Positions 12,276 through 27,200 of a stretch of 64,000 nt of DNA are shown in pieces. Both the position numbers and the translations under genes were made by a program. How positions within the stretch are numbered: position 1 is the first letter of the stretch; each line of letters begins with the position of its first letter. Origin of the DNA: Erpobdella octoculata (taxonomy: Eukaryota > Annelida > Clitellata > Hirudinida > Erpobdellidae); assembly GCA_963978895.1 (NCBI GenBank), contig OZ022240.1, forward strand, positions 15,985,217-16,049,216, given 5' to 3'. The notes beneath the pieces are model-generated. The model searched no databases and had not been told where the DNA came from. It was given only the letters and a program-made list of their open reading frames with translations.

Positions 12276-15200
12276 ATGGGAAATTATTGCGTTCGAGAAG
12301 ACGAATCCACCGGAGATGCAAAAAATCAACTTCAAAAATTAGACATAAGGACTGGCCTCTGCAATGCAGATCCAATTACCAAACAAGGAAAGCGAATTCA
12401 GATGATGCAAGTCAGTATTAATTTTATTACATCTATGAAACTTGAAACGAATGTCTTAAAAACGTAACATAAAGCTTATAAAATGTATATAAAATAGTTG
12501 TAATTTTCAGATGCTTTTGATTCCGTTATTTCCAATGGCGTTGTTGATTCTCCAAACTTCAATCAGCTTAAATAACACAGTGGTTGCACAAAAAGAACTT
12601 GAATTGACAAAAGACGTAGCGTCGTCTGTAACGTTCCTGATACAACTTTCCGACAATCTCATTGAAGAAAAGAGAAAGGTTTGAACGATAAACAACTTCT
12701 TTATTGAAATTCGTAAATGAAATAAATTTTAAAATTTAAGGTTTGCCGCTACCTGACAAGCAGTCAAGCTCAAATACGACCAGACGACCTTCAGCATTTG
12801 TACGATCAAACAGATGAAATAATGAAAATATCTCTTACCGATAGTCACAAAGTTTTTACTTGGTGGAAGTCTGTCACTCCAACAAAATATCCCACTTTGA
12901 ATATCTGCAAAAAACAAAATTTAACGCTTGCTCTTACGATCTGGCGTAGTAGCTTCCAGCTGTTTCCTTATTTTATTGGCTCAAATGACACGACGGACTA
13001 CCGCTATCCTGTCAGCAATGTATCGCTCATTTTACCATGCCTTGCATTTTATGACGACAGAGTAAAATGCCTTGCGAACGGAATTTCCGAAACCATTGTC
13101 TTTACAAATCATTCTCAATCCTGGAGAGAAATGATTGCCATCCGATTACTTCTTTTGTCACTTAGTGATTACACCACTATAGAAACTCTTGGCTGGGTTC
13201 GCTTAGCAGAAAAATTGCCAGTTTTAACAGCGGAAATGAAAAATTATTATGCCAGAAGCTACGCTTTAGCCATTGAGAATTTAAGAAAGTCTTTTTATTA
13301 CAACGCGGAGATTGATAAAACATTGAAAGACAACTATCAGAAGCAGATGAGTCTATGGAACTTCCTCAATGACACCTCTTCGACCACAACACTCAAGGCA
13401 ATCGTAGAAGATTTTGCTTGGCAGGTTGAATAAAATTCACCCAACGCTTTATCGCCGCAATGATCATCAAAATCAGTTTTATTTTATTTTATATTTTTCA
13501 AGGTACTCGCTAAAGACATCAATAGTACTCTTAAAAGAATTCCGGAAGAACTCTGGACGGACAGATTTAAAAAATTCGTTCGTGCACTACGCGACACCGT
13601 CAGTTACTACAACACTGCCGTCAACAACTTACTTGATCAGCTGCTATCAATCGCTCGTCAAAACTTGATCATTGCTGCAATTATTCTTCTTGTTGTTGTA
13701 CTTTTAACTCCGCTTATTATTTTTCTTATATCAAGAATTGTTCTCACAATTCAAAATTTTGCTCTTGGTCTCTCAGTCAAAACCAAAGAATTAAGAAAAG
13801 AAAAGAAGAAATCTGATGCATTGCTATATCAGATGTTGCCAAAGTCTGTTGCTTTACAGTTGAAGCTTTCAAAAAAGGTTGCTGCAGAATCATACAACTC
13901 TGTCACCATTTTCTTTAGCGACATCGTCGGCTTCACTGCCATTTCAGCGAGAAGTACTCCAATGCAGGTAGGCTTGCATGCTTGCACTACACTCATTTCG
14001 TACGATAAGAACAATAAAAAATTTGGCTTGTAGATAGTTCGAATCCTGATGGCGGTAAGTTTTTCTGCTGCCTCTGGTTGTTTTGTAAGAAAAGTGGCTC
14101 GTGGTTTGTGGCCTAAACGAGTGGCGACTAACGCCGCGTTAAACATTGTAAAAAAGATGTCCGCGGATGTCCTAGGATGTCCACGGTTATAATAACAAAA
14201 CATTCGACGTCATAATAACTATAAGCATATTTTGTTTACAATTGGCTGGGATACTATTTATTTATAGTATTTTCTGCAATATGATAACGCTTTGAAATTT
14301 TGTCTCCTATAGAGCATTTTTAAAAAAATGTTTTTTAAGTTTTTTAATTATAACCAGCACTTGACGCACGCTTCGCGCGCGAAGCGTGTGAGTTTTTACA
14401 TATAAATAGTCAAGGTAGTCGCACTGAAATTGCACTCTAACCTCAAAAACAACACCAATGCGCTATTATAGTAATGACTATTTTAGCCAGTAGCAGATGA
14501 TTTTTTCACTTGAACACCTTTCGGAATTGGCCTCTCTTTGATTGGACAATTTTGGAAAAATTGCTTACGAAAAAAAAACCTTTAAAGGACAAAATTGCAT
14601 AAAACAGCCTACAAAAAACATATTTATTGGGTAATAGTGAAAAAAACCGTCTAAGAAAAAAACCTATATTGGATGTTTTTGGAAATAACCGCCTTAGAAA
14701 AACACAATATTTATTGGATGGTATCGGAAAAAACAGCCTACGAAAAAAAACTGTACCAGCCATTACAGAAAAAATACGCCTACGAAAAAAAAACTTTTAT
14801 TTGGCGATATTTGAAAAAAAAAACCCAACTTTTAATGGCTGATAATGAAAAAAACCGCCGATTTACTACTTCGGTGGTTTATTAATTTTCAACTTGCTTA
14901 TATTGAGTTATGACGCATGCTCAAAATTGCAAAAAACCCGCCGACTACTACTTCGGTGAATTGTTTATTTTCAACTTGTTTATATTCAGCGATGACGTAA
15001 GTTGTTTTTTATATAAACTTTCTAATAATAGAAATATTAGCAAATTAGTTATTTTTCGTTATTAATAATATTATTAATAATTAAATTAAGAGGAAATTAA
15101 CTGCAAATTAGTAAATTGTTGTTAATATTAATTATTTAATTATATTGTTTGATGACGTACGCTCAAATGTGGAAAAAACCCGCCGGCCTACTTCGGAGAT

Positions 15201-18200
15201 TTATTTTCAACTTGTTTATATTGAGTGATGACGTACGATATATATCCGCAAAGCGTAGAACTTTCGCGGCTAATAACTTTTTATTTAAACATTTTAGCAA
15301 AAAAGTTCCTTAACAAACCGTGTTCAGCGTCTCATAATCTATCACCGTGAGTTTTTTTTTCATACCTGCAGATGCTAATCGGGTGACATACATAATACAT
15401 CATTGCGCTTTTATGTTAGGACCAGCACTTGACGCACGCTTCGCGCGCGAAGCGTTTGAGTTTTTACATATTAATAGTAAAGGTAGTCGCATTCAAATCG
15501 CACTCTATGCTAAAAAAACACCAAGGCGCTATTATAGTAATAACGTTACGCACGCTTCGCAAGCGAAGCGTGTGACTATTTTAGCCAGTAGCTGAAGATT
15601 TTTCACTTCAAAACGTTTTGGAATGGTCTTCTAAATGATTGGATGATGTTGGAAAAACTGCCTAAGAAAAAAAACCTTAAATGGGCGATATTGGAAAAAA
15701 TAGCCTACGAAAAAAACACATTTATTGTGTAATAGTGGAAAAGCCACCTACGAAAAAAACCTATATTGGATGTTTTTGGAAATAAAAGCCTACGAAAAAC
15801 ACAATATTTATTGAATGATATCGGAAAAACTGCCTACGAAAAAAAACTAACTGTAACGGCTAATATAGAAAAAAAACTCCTACGGATAAAAAAACTTTTA
15901 TTGGGCAATTTTGGAAAAACACCCTACGAAAAAACCCAACCTTTAATGTCTGGTAATGAATAGAACTGCCTACAAAAAACCCAACCTTCAATGGCTGATA
16001 TTGGGAAAACTCGCCGGTGATTTATTTATTTTCAACTTGTTTATATTGAGTTATGACGTATGCTCAAAATATATTCGCAAAGCGTCGAACTTTCCAATAA
16101 TATTAGCAATTATTACAATATGAGGAATAATAATTGCAAAATAGTAAAATGTTATTAATATTATTATTATTTACGAAAATTAACTAATTTGCTAATATTA
16201 TTCCTATTTTTGGAAAGTTCGACGATTTGCGGATACATTTAATGAAATTATTATTAATTAGCAATTATTATAATAAGAGGAATAATAATTGTAAAATAGT
16301 AAAATGTCGTTAATAATAATTTCATTAAATGTATAGAGAGGAATAATAATAGCAAAATAGTAAATTGTCGTTAATAATAATTTCATTAAATATATCCGCA
16401 AAGCGTAGATTTTTCCAATAATAGGAATAATATTAGCAAATTAGTTAATAAATAAAATAATTTATATTTTTATATAATTATAATTGGGGAACACCCGCCG
16501 GCTTTCTACTTCGAAGATTTATTTATTTTCAACTTGTTTAAACTGTGTGATGACGTACGAAGCATTATATATATCCGCATAGCGTTAAACTTTCGCGGCT
16601 AATAACTTTTTATTTAAACATTTTAACAAAAAAGTGCCCTAACAAACCTTGTTCAGCGTCTCATAATCTATCAACGTGAGTTTTTTCAGACCTGCAGATG
16701 CTAATCGGGTGACATAATACATAATACATACATATTACATCATTGCGCTTTTATAGTAGGGAACCAGCACTTGACGCACGCTTCGCGCGCGAAGCGTGTG
16801 AGTTTTTATATATTAATAGTAATGGTAGTCGCACTCAAATAGCACTCTAAGCACAAAAACAACACCAATGCGCTAATATAGTAATAACTTTACGCACGCT
16901 TCGCAAGCGAAGCGTGTGACTAAAATAGTTAGTAGCAGATGATTTTTCACTTGGACACGTTTTGGAATAGTCTTCTATTTGAATGGATGATTTAGGAAAA
17001 ACAGCCTACGAAAAAAACCATGTTAATTGGGTGATAGTGAAAAAACCGACTATGAAAAACACTGTTTATTTGATGGTATAGGAAAAACAGCCTACGAAAA
17101 AAACAACATTTATTGGGTGATAATGAAAAAACCGCCTACGAAATGAACAACATATTTTGGGTGATAGTGAAAAAAAGCCTAAGAAACAACCCAACTTTTA
17201 ATGACTGATAATGAAAAAAAACGCCTACAATAAAGCCAATCTTCAATGGCTGATATTGGGAAAACCCGCCGATGTACTACTTCGGTGATTTATTTATTTT
17301 CAACTTGTTTATAATGAGTTATGACGTATGCTCAAATTATATTCGCAAACCGTTAAACTTTTTATTTAATATATTAATTATTATATATAATCTATTAAAA
17401 TAAATAATGTCGTTAATAATAATTTCATTAAATATATCCACAAAGCGTCGAACTTTCCAATAATAGGAATAATATTAGCAAATTAGTTAATTTTCGTAAA
17501 TAATAATATTATTAATAATTAAAATAAGAGGAATAATAATTGCCAAATAGTAAAATGTCGTTAATAATAATTTACAACTTGTTTAAAATTGGGGAAAACC
17601 CGCCGACTACTACTTCGGTGATTTATTTATTTTCAACTTGTTTATATTGAAAGATGACGTTCGATGTATTATATATATATCCGCATAGCGTTAAACTTTC
17701 GCGGCTAATAACTTTTTATTTAAACATTTTAGCAAAAAATTGCCATAATAAACCTAATCTATCAACGTGGTTTTTTCAGACCTGCGGATGCTAATCGAGT
17801 GACATAATACATAATACATACATCATTGCGCTTTTATAGTAGGGATCGTAGATGCTTTTTCCCTTGGAAACGTTGCGGAATGGTCTTCTCTTTGAATGGC
17901 TAAATTTGAAAAAACCGCCTACGAAAAAAACAACCTTTATTGGTTGATATTGGAAAAACCGCCTACGAATAAAACCACCTTTATTTATTTTTAACTTGTT
18001 TATAATGTGTGATGACGTAATCTCAAAATTATAGGAAAAACACGCCTTCGGTGATTTGTTTATTTTCAACTTCTTTATATTGTTTGATGACGTAATCTCA
18101 AAATTTTTGGGAAAACCCGCCTTCGGTGATTTGATTATTTTCAACTCGCTTATATTCAACGATGACGTACGATGCATTATATATATCCGCATAGCGTTAA

Positions 18201-21200
18201 ACTTTCGCGGCTAATAACTTTTGATTTAAACATTTTAACAAAAAAGTGCCCTAACAAACCTTGTTCAGCGTCTCATAATCTATCAACGTGAGTTTTTTCA
18301 GACCTGCAGATGCTAATCGGGTGACATACATAATACATAATACATAATACATCATTGCGCTTTTATGTTAGGAACCAGCATTTGACGCACGCTTCGCGCG
18401 CGAAGCGTGTGATATTTCAGCTAGTCGCAAATGATTTTTTACTTGGAAACGTTTTGAAATGGTCTTCTCTTTGAATGGCTAAATTTGAAAAAACCGCCTA
18501 CGAATTAAACAACCTTTAATATACATCATTGCGCTTTTATGTTAGGAATTGAAGAACGCTTCGCGCGCGAAGCATGTGAGGTTTTACATATTAATAGTAT
18601 AGGTAGTCGCACTCAAATCGCACTCAAAGCTAAAAAACAACACCAATGCGCTATTATAGTAATAATTTTACGCAAGCTTCGCAAGCGAAGCGTCTGACTA
18701 TTTTAGCCAGTAGCAGATGATTTTTCACTTTAACACGTTTTGGAATGGTCTTCTCTATGAATGAGTGATTTAGGAAAATCTGCCTTCGAAAAAAACCTTT
18801 AATGGGTGATAATAGAAAAACAGCCTACAAAAAAAACATATTTAATGTGTGATAGTGAAATAACCGCCTACGAAAAAAACCTTTATTGGATGTTTTTGGA
18901 AATAACAGCCTACGAAAAACACAATAATTATTGAAAGGTATCGGAAAAAACAGCCTACGAAAAAAAACGGTAACGGCTAATATACAAAAAAAAATTCCTA
19001 CGAAAAAAAAACTTTCATTGGGATATATTGGAAAAAAATCATACGAAAAACCGAACCTTTAATAGCTGATAATGAAGAAAACCGCCTAAAAAAAACCCAA
19101 CTTTTATTGGCTGTTAATGAAATAAACCGCCTTCAAAAAACCCAACCTTCAATGGCGGATATTGGGAAAACCCGCAATCTAAGCTCAAAAACAACACCAA
19201 TGCGCTTATATAGTAATAACTTTACGCACGCTTCACAAGCACAGCATGTGACTATTTCAGCCAGTAGCAGATGATTTTTCACTTCAAAACGTTTTGGAAT
19301 GGTCTTCTAATTGATTGGATGATGTTGGAAAAACTGCCTATGAAAAAAACCTTAAATGGGCGATATTGGAAAAAATAGCCTACGAAAAAAAACACATTTA
19401 TTGTGTGATAGTGAAAAAACCGAATACGAAAACACAATATTTATTGGATGTGATCGGGAAAAACAGCCTACGAAAGAAACATTTATTGAATGATCGTGAA
19501 AAAACCGCCAACGAAAAACACAATATTAAATGGATAGTATCGAAAACAACAGCCTACGAAAAAAACAACATTTATTGGGTGATCGTGAAAAAACCGCCTA
19601 CGAAAAACACAATATTAAATGGATAGTATCGAAAACAACAGCCTACGAAAAAAAACTCATTTATTGGGTGATCGTGAAAAAACCGCCTGCGAAAAACACA
19701 ATATTAAATGGATAGTATTGAAAACAACAGCCTACGAAAAAAACAACGTATTTTGGGTGATAGGGAAAAAAGCCTAAGAAAAAACCAAACATTTAATGGC
19801 TGATAATGAAAAAACCGTCTAAAAAAACCCAACCTTCAATGGCTGATATTGGGAAAACCCGCCGATGTACTACTTCGGTGATTTATTTATTTTCAACTTG
19901 TTTATATTGAGTTATGACGTTGCTAAAAATTTATTCGCAAAGCGTCGAACTTTCCAATAATAGGAATATTATTAGCAAATTAGTTAATATTCCTAAATAA
20001 TAATATTATTAATAATTAAAATAAGAGGAATAATAATTAAAAAATAGAAAAATGTCGTTAATAATTATTTTATTAAATATATCCGCAAAGCGTCGAACTT
20101 TCCAATAATAGGAATAATATTAGCAAAATAGTTAATCTTCGTTAATAATACTTTCATAAAATATATCCGCAAAGCGTCGAACTTTCCAATAATCCGAATA
20201 ATATTAGCAAAATAGTTAATCTTCGTTAATAATAATAATTAAAATAAGAGGAATAATAATTGCAAAATAGTAAATTGTCGTTAATAATAATTTACAACTT
20301 GTTTAAAATTGGGAAAACCCCGCCGACTACTACTTCGGTGATTTATTTATTTTCAACTTGTTTATATTCAGCGATGACGTACGTTGCATTATATATATCC
20401 GCAAAGCGTTAAACTTTCGAGGCTAATAACTTTTTATTTAAACAGGTCTGAAAAAACTCACGTTGATAGATTATGAGACGCTGAACAAGGTTTGTTAAGG
20501 CACTTTTTTGGTAAAATGTTTAAATAAAAAGTTATTAGCCGCGAAAGTTTAACGCTATGCGGATATATATAATGCATCGTACGTCATCTTTCAATATAAA
20601 CAAGTTGAAAATAAATAAATCACCGAAGTAGTAGTCGGCGGGTTTTTCCCAATTTAAAACAAGTTGTAAATTATTATTAACGACAATTTACTATTTTGCA
20701 ATTTTTATTCCACTTATTTCAACTATTAATAATATTATTATTAACGAAGATTAACTATGTTGCTAATATTATTCCTATTATTGGAAAGTTCGACGCATTG
20801 AAGGTTGGGTTTTTTTGTAGGCTGTTTTTTCATTATCAGCCATTAAAGTTTGGGTTTCTTCTTAGGCTTTTTTTTCACTATCACCCAACATATGTTGTTA
20901 TTTTCGTAGGCTGTTTTTTTCAATACTATCCATTAAATATTGTGTTTTTCGTTGGCGGTTTTTTCATTATCACCCATTAAATGTTGTTTTTTTCGTAAAT
21001 CTGTTTTTCCAATCAAATCAAATTGATATTGTGTTCTTCGTAGTCGGTTTTTCCACTATAGCACAATAAATGTGGTTTTTTTCGTAGGCTATTTTTCGCA
21101 ATATAGCCCATTTAAGGTTTTTTTCGTCGACAGTTTTTCCAAAATCATCCAATCAAATAGAAGACCATTCCAAAACGTTTTCAAGTTAAAAATCTGCTAT

Positions 21201-24200
21201 TGGCTGACATAGTCACATGCTTCGCTTGCGAAGCGTGCGTAAAGTTATTAATATAATAGCGCTTTGGTGTTGTTTTTGAGCTTAGAGTGCTATTTGAGGG
21301 CGACTACCTTTACTATTAATATGTAAAAACTCACACGCTTCGCGGGCGAAGCGTGCGTCAAGTGCTGGTACATAATACATACATCATTGCGCTTTTATAG
21401 TAGGGAACCAGCACTTGACGCATATTAATAGTATAGGTAGTCGCACTCAAATCGCACTCTAAGCTGAAAAACAACACCAATGCGCTATTATAGTAATAAC
21501 TTTACGCACTATTTTAGCCAGTAGCTGATGATTTTTCACTTGAACACGTTTTGGAATGGTCTTCTCTTTGATAGGATGATTTTAGAAAATCTGCCTACAA
21601 AAAAACCTTTAATGGGTGATATTGGAAAAAAACAGCCTACGAAAAAACCTATATTTATTGGGTAATAGTGAAAAAGCCGCCTACGAAAAACACCTATATT
21701 GGATATTTTTAGAAATTACAGCCTACGAAAAACAAAATATTTATTGAATGGCATCGAAAAAACAGCCTACGAAAAAAAAAACTGTAACGGCTAATATAGA
21801 AAAAAACATTTATTGGGCAACATTGGAAAAACATCCTACAAAAAACCCAACCTTTATTGGCTGATAATGAAAAAATCCGCATATAAAAACCCCAACCTTC
21901 AATGGCTGATATTGGGAAAACCCGCCGGTGATTTATTTATTTTCAACTTGTTTATATTGAGTTATGACCTATGCTCAAAATATATCGGCAAAGCGTCGAA
22001 CTTACCAATAATAGGAATAATATTAGCAAATTAGTTACTTTTCGTAAATAATAATATTAATAATAATTACAAAAAGAGGAATAATAATTGCAAAATAGTA
22101 AAATGTCGTTAATAATAATTTTATTAAATATATCCGCAAAGCGTCAAACATTCCAATAATAGGAATAATATTAGCAAATTAATTAATTTTCGTAAATAAT
22201 AATATTATTTATAATTAAAATAAGAAGAATAATAATTGCAAAATAGTAAAACGTTGTTAATAATAATTTCATTAAATATATCCGCAAAGCGTAGAAATTT
22301 CCAACAATAGGAATAATATTAGCAAATTAGTTAATTTGCGTTATTAATATTATTATTAATAATTTAAATAGGAAAAATAATAATTGCAAAATAGTAAATT
22401 GTCGTTAATAATAAATTACAACTTGTTTAAAATTGGAAAAATCCCGCCGACTACTACTTCGGTGATTTATTTATTTTCAACTTGTTTATATTGAAAGATG
22501 ACGTTCGATGCATTATATATATCCGCAAAACGTTAAACTTTCGCGGCTAATAACTTTTTATTTAAACATTTTAACAAAAAAGTGTTCTAACAAACCGTGT
22601 TGCTAATCGAGTGACATACATAATACATACATCATTGCGTTTTTATGTTAGGACCAGCACTTGACGCACGCTTCGCGCGCGAAGCGTGTGAATTTTTTTC
22701 AGCTAGTCGCAGATGATTTTTCCCTTGGAAACGTTTTGGAATAATCTTTTCTTTGAATGGCTTCATTAGAAAAAACCGCCTACAAAAAAAACAACTTTTA
22801 ATGGCTGATTTTGGAAAAACCGCATACGAATAAAACCATCTCTATTTATTTTCAACTTGTTTATAATGTATGATGACGTAATCTAAAAATTAGGAAAACC
22901 CGCCGGCCTTCTAGTTCGGTTATTTATTTATTTTCAATTTGACGCACGCTTCGCGCGCGCAGCGTGTGAGTTTTTCAGCTATTCGCAAATGATTTTTCAC
23001 TTGGAAACATTTTTGAATGGTCTTCTCTTTTAATGGCTAAATTTGAAAAAAAACAACCTTTATTGGCTGATATTGAAAAAACCGCCTACCAAAAAAACCA
23101 CCTCTATTTATTTTCAACTTGTTTATAATGAAAGATGACGTTCGATGCATTATGTATATATCCGCAAAGCGTTAAACTTTCGCGGCTCATAACTTTTTAT
23201 TTAAACATTTTAACTAAAACGTGCCATAACAAACCGTGTTCAGCGTCTCATAATCTATCAACGTGAGTTTTTCAGACCTGCAGATGGCAATCGGGTGACA
23301 TAATACATACATCATTGCGCTTTTATGTTAGGAAAAAATATGACTTGTAAAGCATGTAAATATGATTAGCGCTAGTCGGCTTTTTAGAAAGCGCCTGGGA
23401 AATATCTAAATATATACAAAATAGTTACTTGAGTCATATATATATTATTGTGATTTGTTTTATTTAGGTGGTAGAGTTTTTAAATCATTTGTACTTCTTC
23501 TTCGATACAACTATCGACAAGTATGACGTTTACAAAGTTGAAACCATTGGAGATGCATATATGGTTGCTAGTGGACTGCCACAGAGGAACGGTAAGCAAT
23601 TGAAAATCACGTAATACTATAAGGAAACGTTTATTTTTTTAACTATTCAATGAAGAAATAATAAAGCAGTATTTTTTTGGTTTTAAACACATTTTTAGCA
23701 TTCTGCTGTTTTATCTAATAGCAAAAATCTATAGAGTTAAATAAGCAAAAATCAAGGGATCATGTATTGTATAGCATTTCACTTCAAAAAATGTCAATAA
23801 ACCTAACTAACTATGCAAGTCTGCTAAAGCTGTAACAGATATTTGTTGTTTTTTTTGAATGAATAAATCATGACCAAAAGTATATGTTGAATGACACTAA
23901 ATTGTTTTACATCAAGTGTTTTGAGACCCAAATATCAGTATGTAGGAATTACCAAAATATTTCCTGTAGCGGATCATAATTTGACCGTTTTTCCCTTTTC
24001 CTCTATCTAGGCATGGGACTGGCTTGCGAAAGCAAAGCAAATATTGAGGTATATATTGAATGAACAGACTTTTTTATTAAAGTACTGATTAGTACTGAAC
24101 GGGCCGTGTCTTGGTTTTAGTGTTTTCAAACAGTTTGAAATCAAACCGGACCAATATGTTTGTGCCAAGTATAAAAATTTTAGGCTTGTAAAAACGGACC

Positions 24201-27200
24201 AGATCTAAAAATTTGGCAATATGAAACGGGCCGAGCCACAAAAAATCGGCCCGTGGAGTACCCCGGTGCCCTGGAATTACGTATTTAATGAAAGTATTTT
24301 TTTTTTATCAAATCGAATAAATGAATTCTAACGTATTGATAGAATGGACGTTATTCTTGAGTAACTGGAATGAGTAAAAACAAAATTGTCCAAAATCATA
24401 TGAAAGATCTAAAGCATCTCAAAGGCAAATGGGGAAAAATGTAATCACTAAATTTTTACTTATAAAATATTTCGCCTCAGAATTTGTAAAATCCACCTAA
24501 ACTTTTATTGATTGAAAATTATTTGTCTATAAGTACTTTAAAAATTAATTAAATTAAAGTATGTTCTGCTTAAATGTTTCTTCTATAAACATTATTAATG
24601 ATGAAAAAATCGAATCCTTCTTTTCATTTTGTTTGCTCAAATAATGTTCATTATTTTGTGAATTACTCTAAGCAACTCTTCCTGACAGAAATAATTAAAA
24701 CGAACAACGTTAATTAGCTTAATTACATCAATCAATCAATTGAAATGGAAGTTTGTTATTTCAAGTTTCCACTTTTTAGTGTACCTACGTTAACATCCGA
24801 ATAAATTCTTATCTTAATAAGAATAATGAAGGTGCAATAATTATTTAACTTCGAAAACAACTAATTATATTAAACCAATTAATTTTATGTTAGGATTGCT
24901 CAATTTTTAAAACAGACTATAAGTTAATAAAAACCAATAGAGTTGGCAGGGACGTCAATTGTGGGAGGGAGCAGGAAACAGTTGCCTCCCCTCAATATTA
25001 AATAAAAGTTAATATTTATGTATACTATTTTTTAAATAATATTATGTTTTACATGAAAATACAACATACTAGTGTATATTTGAGTTTGAAGATTCTCTAA
25101 GTTAAATTTAAAAAAAGCTTTTTCGGATGAAAATTGTTTAAAACAAAATTACGTAGGAAGTTTTTTTTTAATTTTGAAAGAAGTCCCTACGAATACCTCC
25201 CCTCCCGGTTCACAAATAATTTGGAAGGAAGCCCGTAAAAGGGTGAGCAAAAAGCTTGGAAAAACTTCCTCTCCTGCCAACAGCTATTTTCGGAGGAAAA
25301 AATGTAGAAGGTTTTAGAACGTTTGGTTTTTTTTTAATTTACCCCTCCACACTCTTGCTGAAATGACGCTTTTTGAGTTTGGTGCATAAAAATTGCCTGG
25401 AGTCCTAGAACAAAGTCTGTTCAACTTTTTTTTATTAATTTGTTAATCAATTGATAGGTAAACGTCATGCCAATGAAATTGCAAGTTTGTCACTTGATCT
25501 GCTCGATGGTGTGAATGAGTTTCAAATCCCACACTTGCCAGAAGAGAAAATGAAATTGAGGATAGGCCTTCACACAGGTTATTTGCATCATTTGATTTTC
25601 TCATAATATAATGATAGGCATGATAATCACACAATTATATTTATATGATAATGATAAGTAGTTATCAACTCAAATTTTGTTCGTAAAGCAAGCACGCTCA
25701 GGAGCGTATGTAATTAGTTTCTGGAAAGTTATCGTTAAGTTGGAAGCAGGTGGAATCGGTTCTCATCAGTGCTAACGAAAACCAACTATCTGTATCTGGA
25801 GAGAGGCTTGCATGTAATTAAAGAGTTTTCTTCATGTCCGAGTTGATGACACAGGTGTGCTCAGACTGATTAATTGGGTTTCAACGGCACGTCATTAGCT
25901 ATTTTTAAATCATCAGATGTGAAGTTGACATGCTGATGTTGCAATGTGCTTTTCCTGATTGATCAAACTTGAGTTTTTTTTTAATTCTTTCATTGTAAGC
26001 GGATGACAACAAAACGTGCAACAAAAACTAAGGTTGTTATGATGATTCTAATGGTAATCTAAGTGCAAGTCATGATGATAATATAAACATAAAAATAAGA
26101 AAAAAGTAACAATAACAAATTTCATCATCAGCGTAAAATCAAAATGTATTTTTTGAATATTTCTTAGGTCCTGTGGTGGCGGGTGTGGTGGGCAGTAAAA
26201 TGCCAAGATATTGTTTGTTTGGTGAAACAGTAAATATTGCTTCTAAGATGGAATCGAATGGACTGCGTGAGTTGATTATGTTCTCAAAACAGAAACTTTG
26301 AGATGCCGAATTGAACTATATGGTATTTTTTTATTATTTTCAGCTCTTAAAATTCACATAAGTACTGAGTGCATGAAGGCATTGAAGGAGCTTGGAGGAT
26401 GGGAAATGGAAAGAAGAGGGCTTATTACTATTAAGGTTTTTTAAATGTTTTATTGTTTTTTCATATTTTATATCGAATAACAAGACTAGCTTTCTCATAG
26501 AACATTTTTGATAAAACGGGTAGACACACTTACATATATGCATTATGCAGGTATGCATTCTTACATATACTTGTATGCATTCTTAAAAATATTCATGTGT
26601 GCATTTTTACATATATACAATATACATTCTTACATGTTTACATCTTACACACACACACACACTCACACATACTAATATACTCTATTAGCTGATTCAATAA
26701 CATTATTCTTAATTTATTGTCTAAAATTAACTATTGCTAGTCATTTTAATTAGCGGATTATTGTAAGTTCGTTATAGACTTTCTTTTAATTTCTTGTTTT
26801 TTTTGCTTATTTGTTTATGATTTCTGCGTTCTGTCAGGTTTTTTCTTAAAGCACGAATAAATAAATAAATTGGAAAGAAGGAGAAATTTATGCGGCTTCT
26901 ACAGGAATAAAAGGACTCTGCTCAACTGCAGAGAAATAGGAGGTTTTGTCTGCAAATCACGGTCAGAGCCCCGAGTAAATAAGCTCTCTATATTAATCAT
27001 TTAGCAATGAGGTTTAGAGTTGAAAAAACTGTTTTGAACGAATTGAATTAAAGAAATTTAGAGTAAAGTTGTAGAATCTATACGTATCTATTTTGCATAC
27101 ATGAAACTGATTTAAAGAATTTTTATGTTTATGCAATTTCGCTTTGCTGAGCCAGTCTCAAGTATGGCTAAGGAAAAAAGGAAAATAAGAAACAGAATCA

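Larger units (their letters stand above)
14353..23332. repeat. 9-kb higher-order repeat array inside the cyclase intron
   Basis: Units of very unequal length, up to about 1.3-1.9 kb, each start ACCAGCACTTGACGCACGC or a variant and end CATTGCGCTTTTATGTTAGG. Unit starts: 14353, 15421, 16763, 17845 (truncated start), about 18375, about 18547, 21407 and 22653; one further unit is inverted. A unit contains, in order: palindromic hairpins built on CGCTTCGC/GCGAAGCG; a 38-42-bp minisatellite around GGAAAAACCGCCTACGAAAA; a CCGACTACTACTTCGGTGAT block with TGATGACGTACG; AT-rich repeats; and AAAGCGTTAAACTTTCGCGG. The array begins and ends exactly at the unit junction. No open frame is conserved between units, so it is non-coding: a satellite or tandemly amplified element. 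Confidence 0.9.

Noticed and set aside
14506..19715. Lys-rich frames such as 14627-14842, 15766-15963 and 19315-19626
   Set aside because: They read the 40-bp minisatellite of the intronic array; frames are not conserved between units.
14353..23332. Hammerhead ribozyme within the array, prompted by CTGATGA near 21520
   Set aside because: Most copies read CAGATGA, and no GAAA core with matching stems could be placed.
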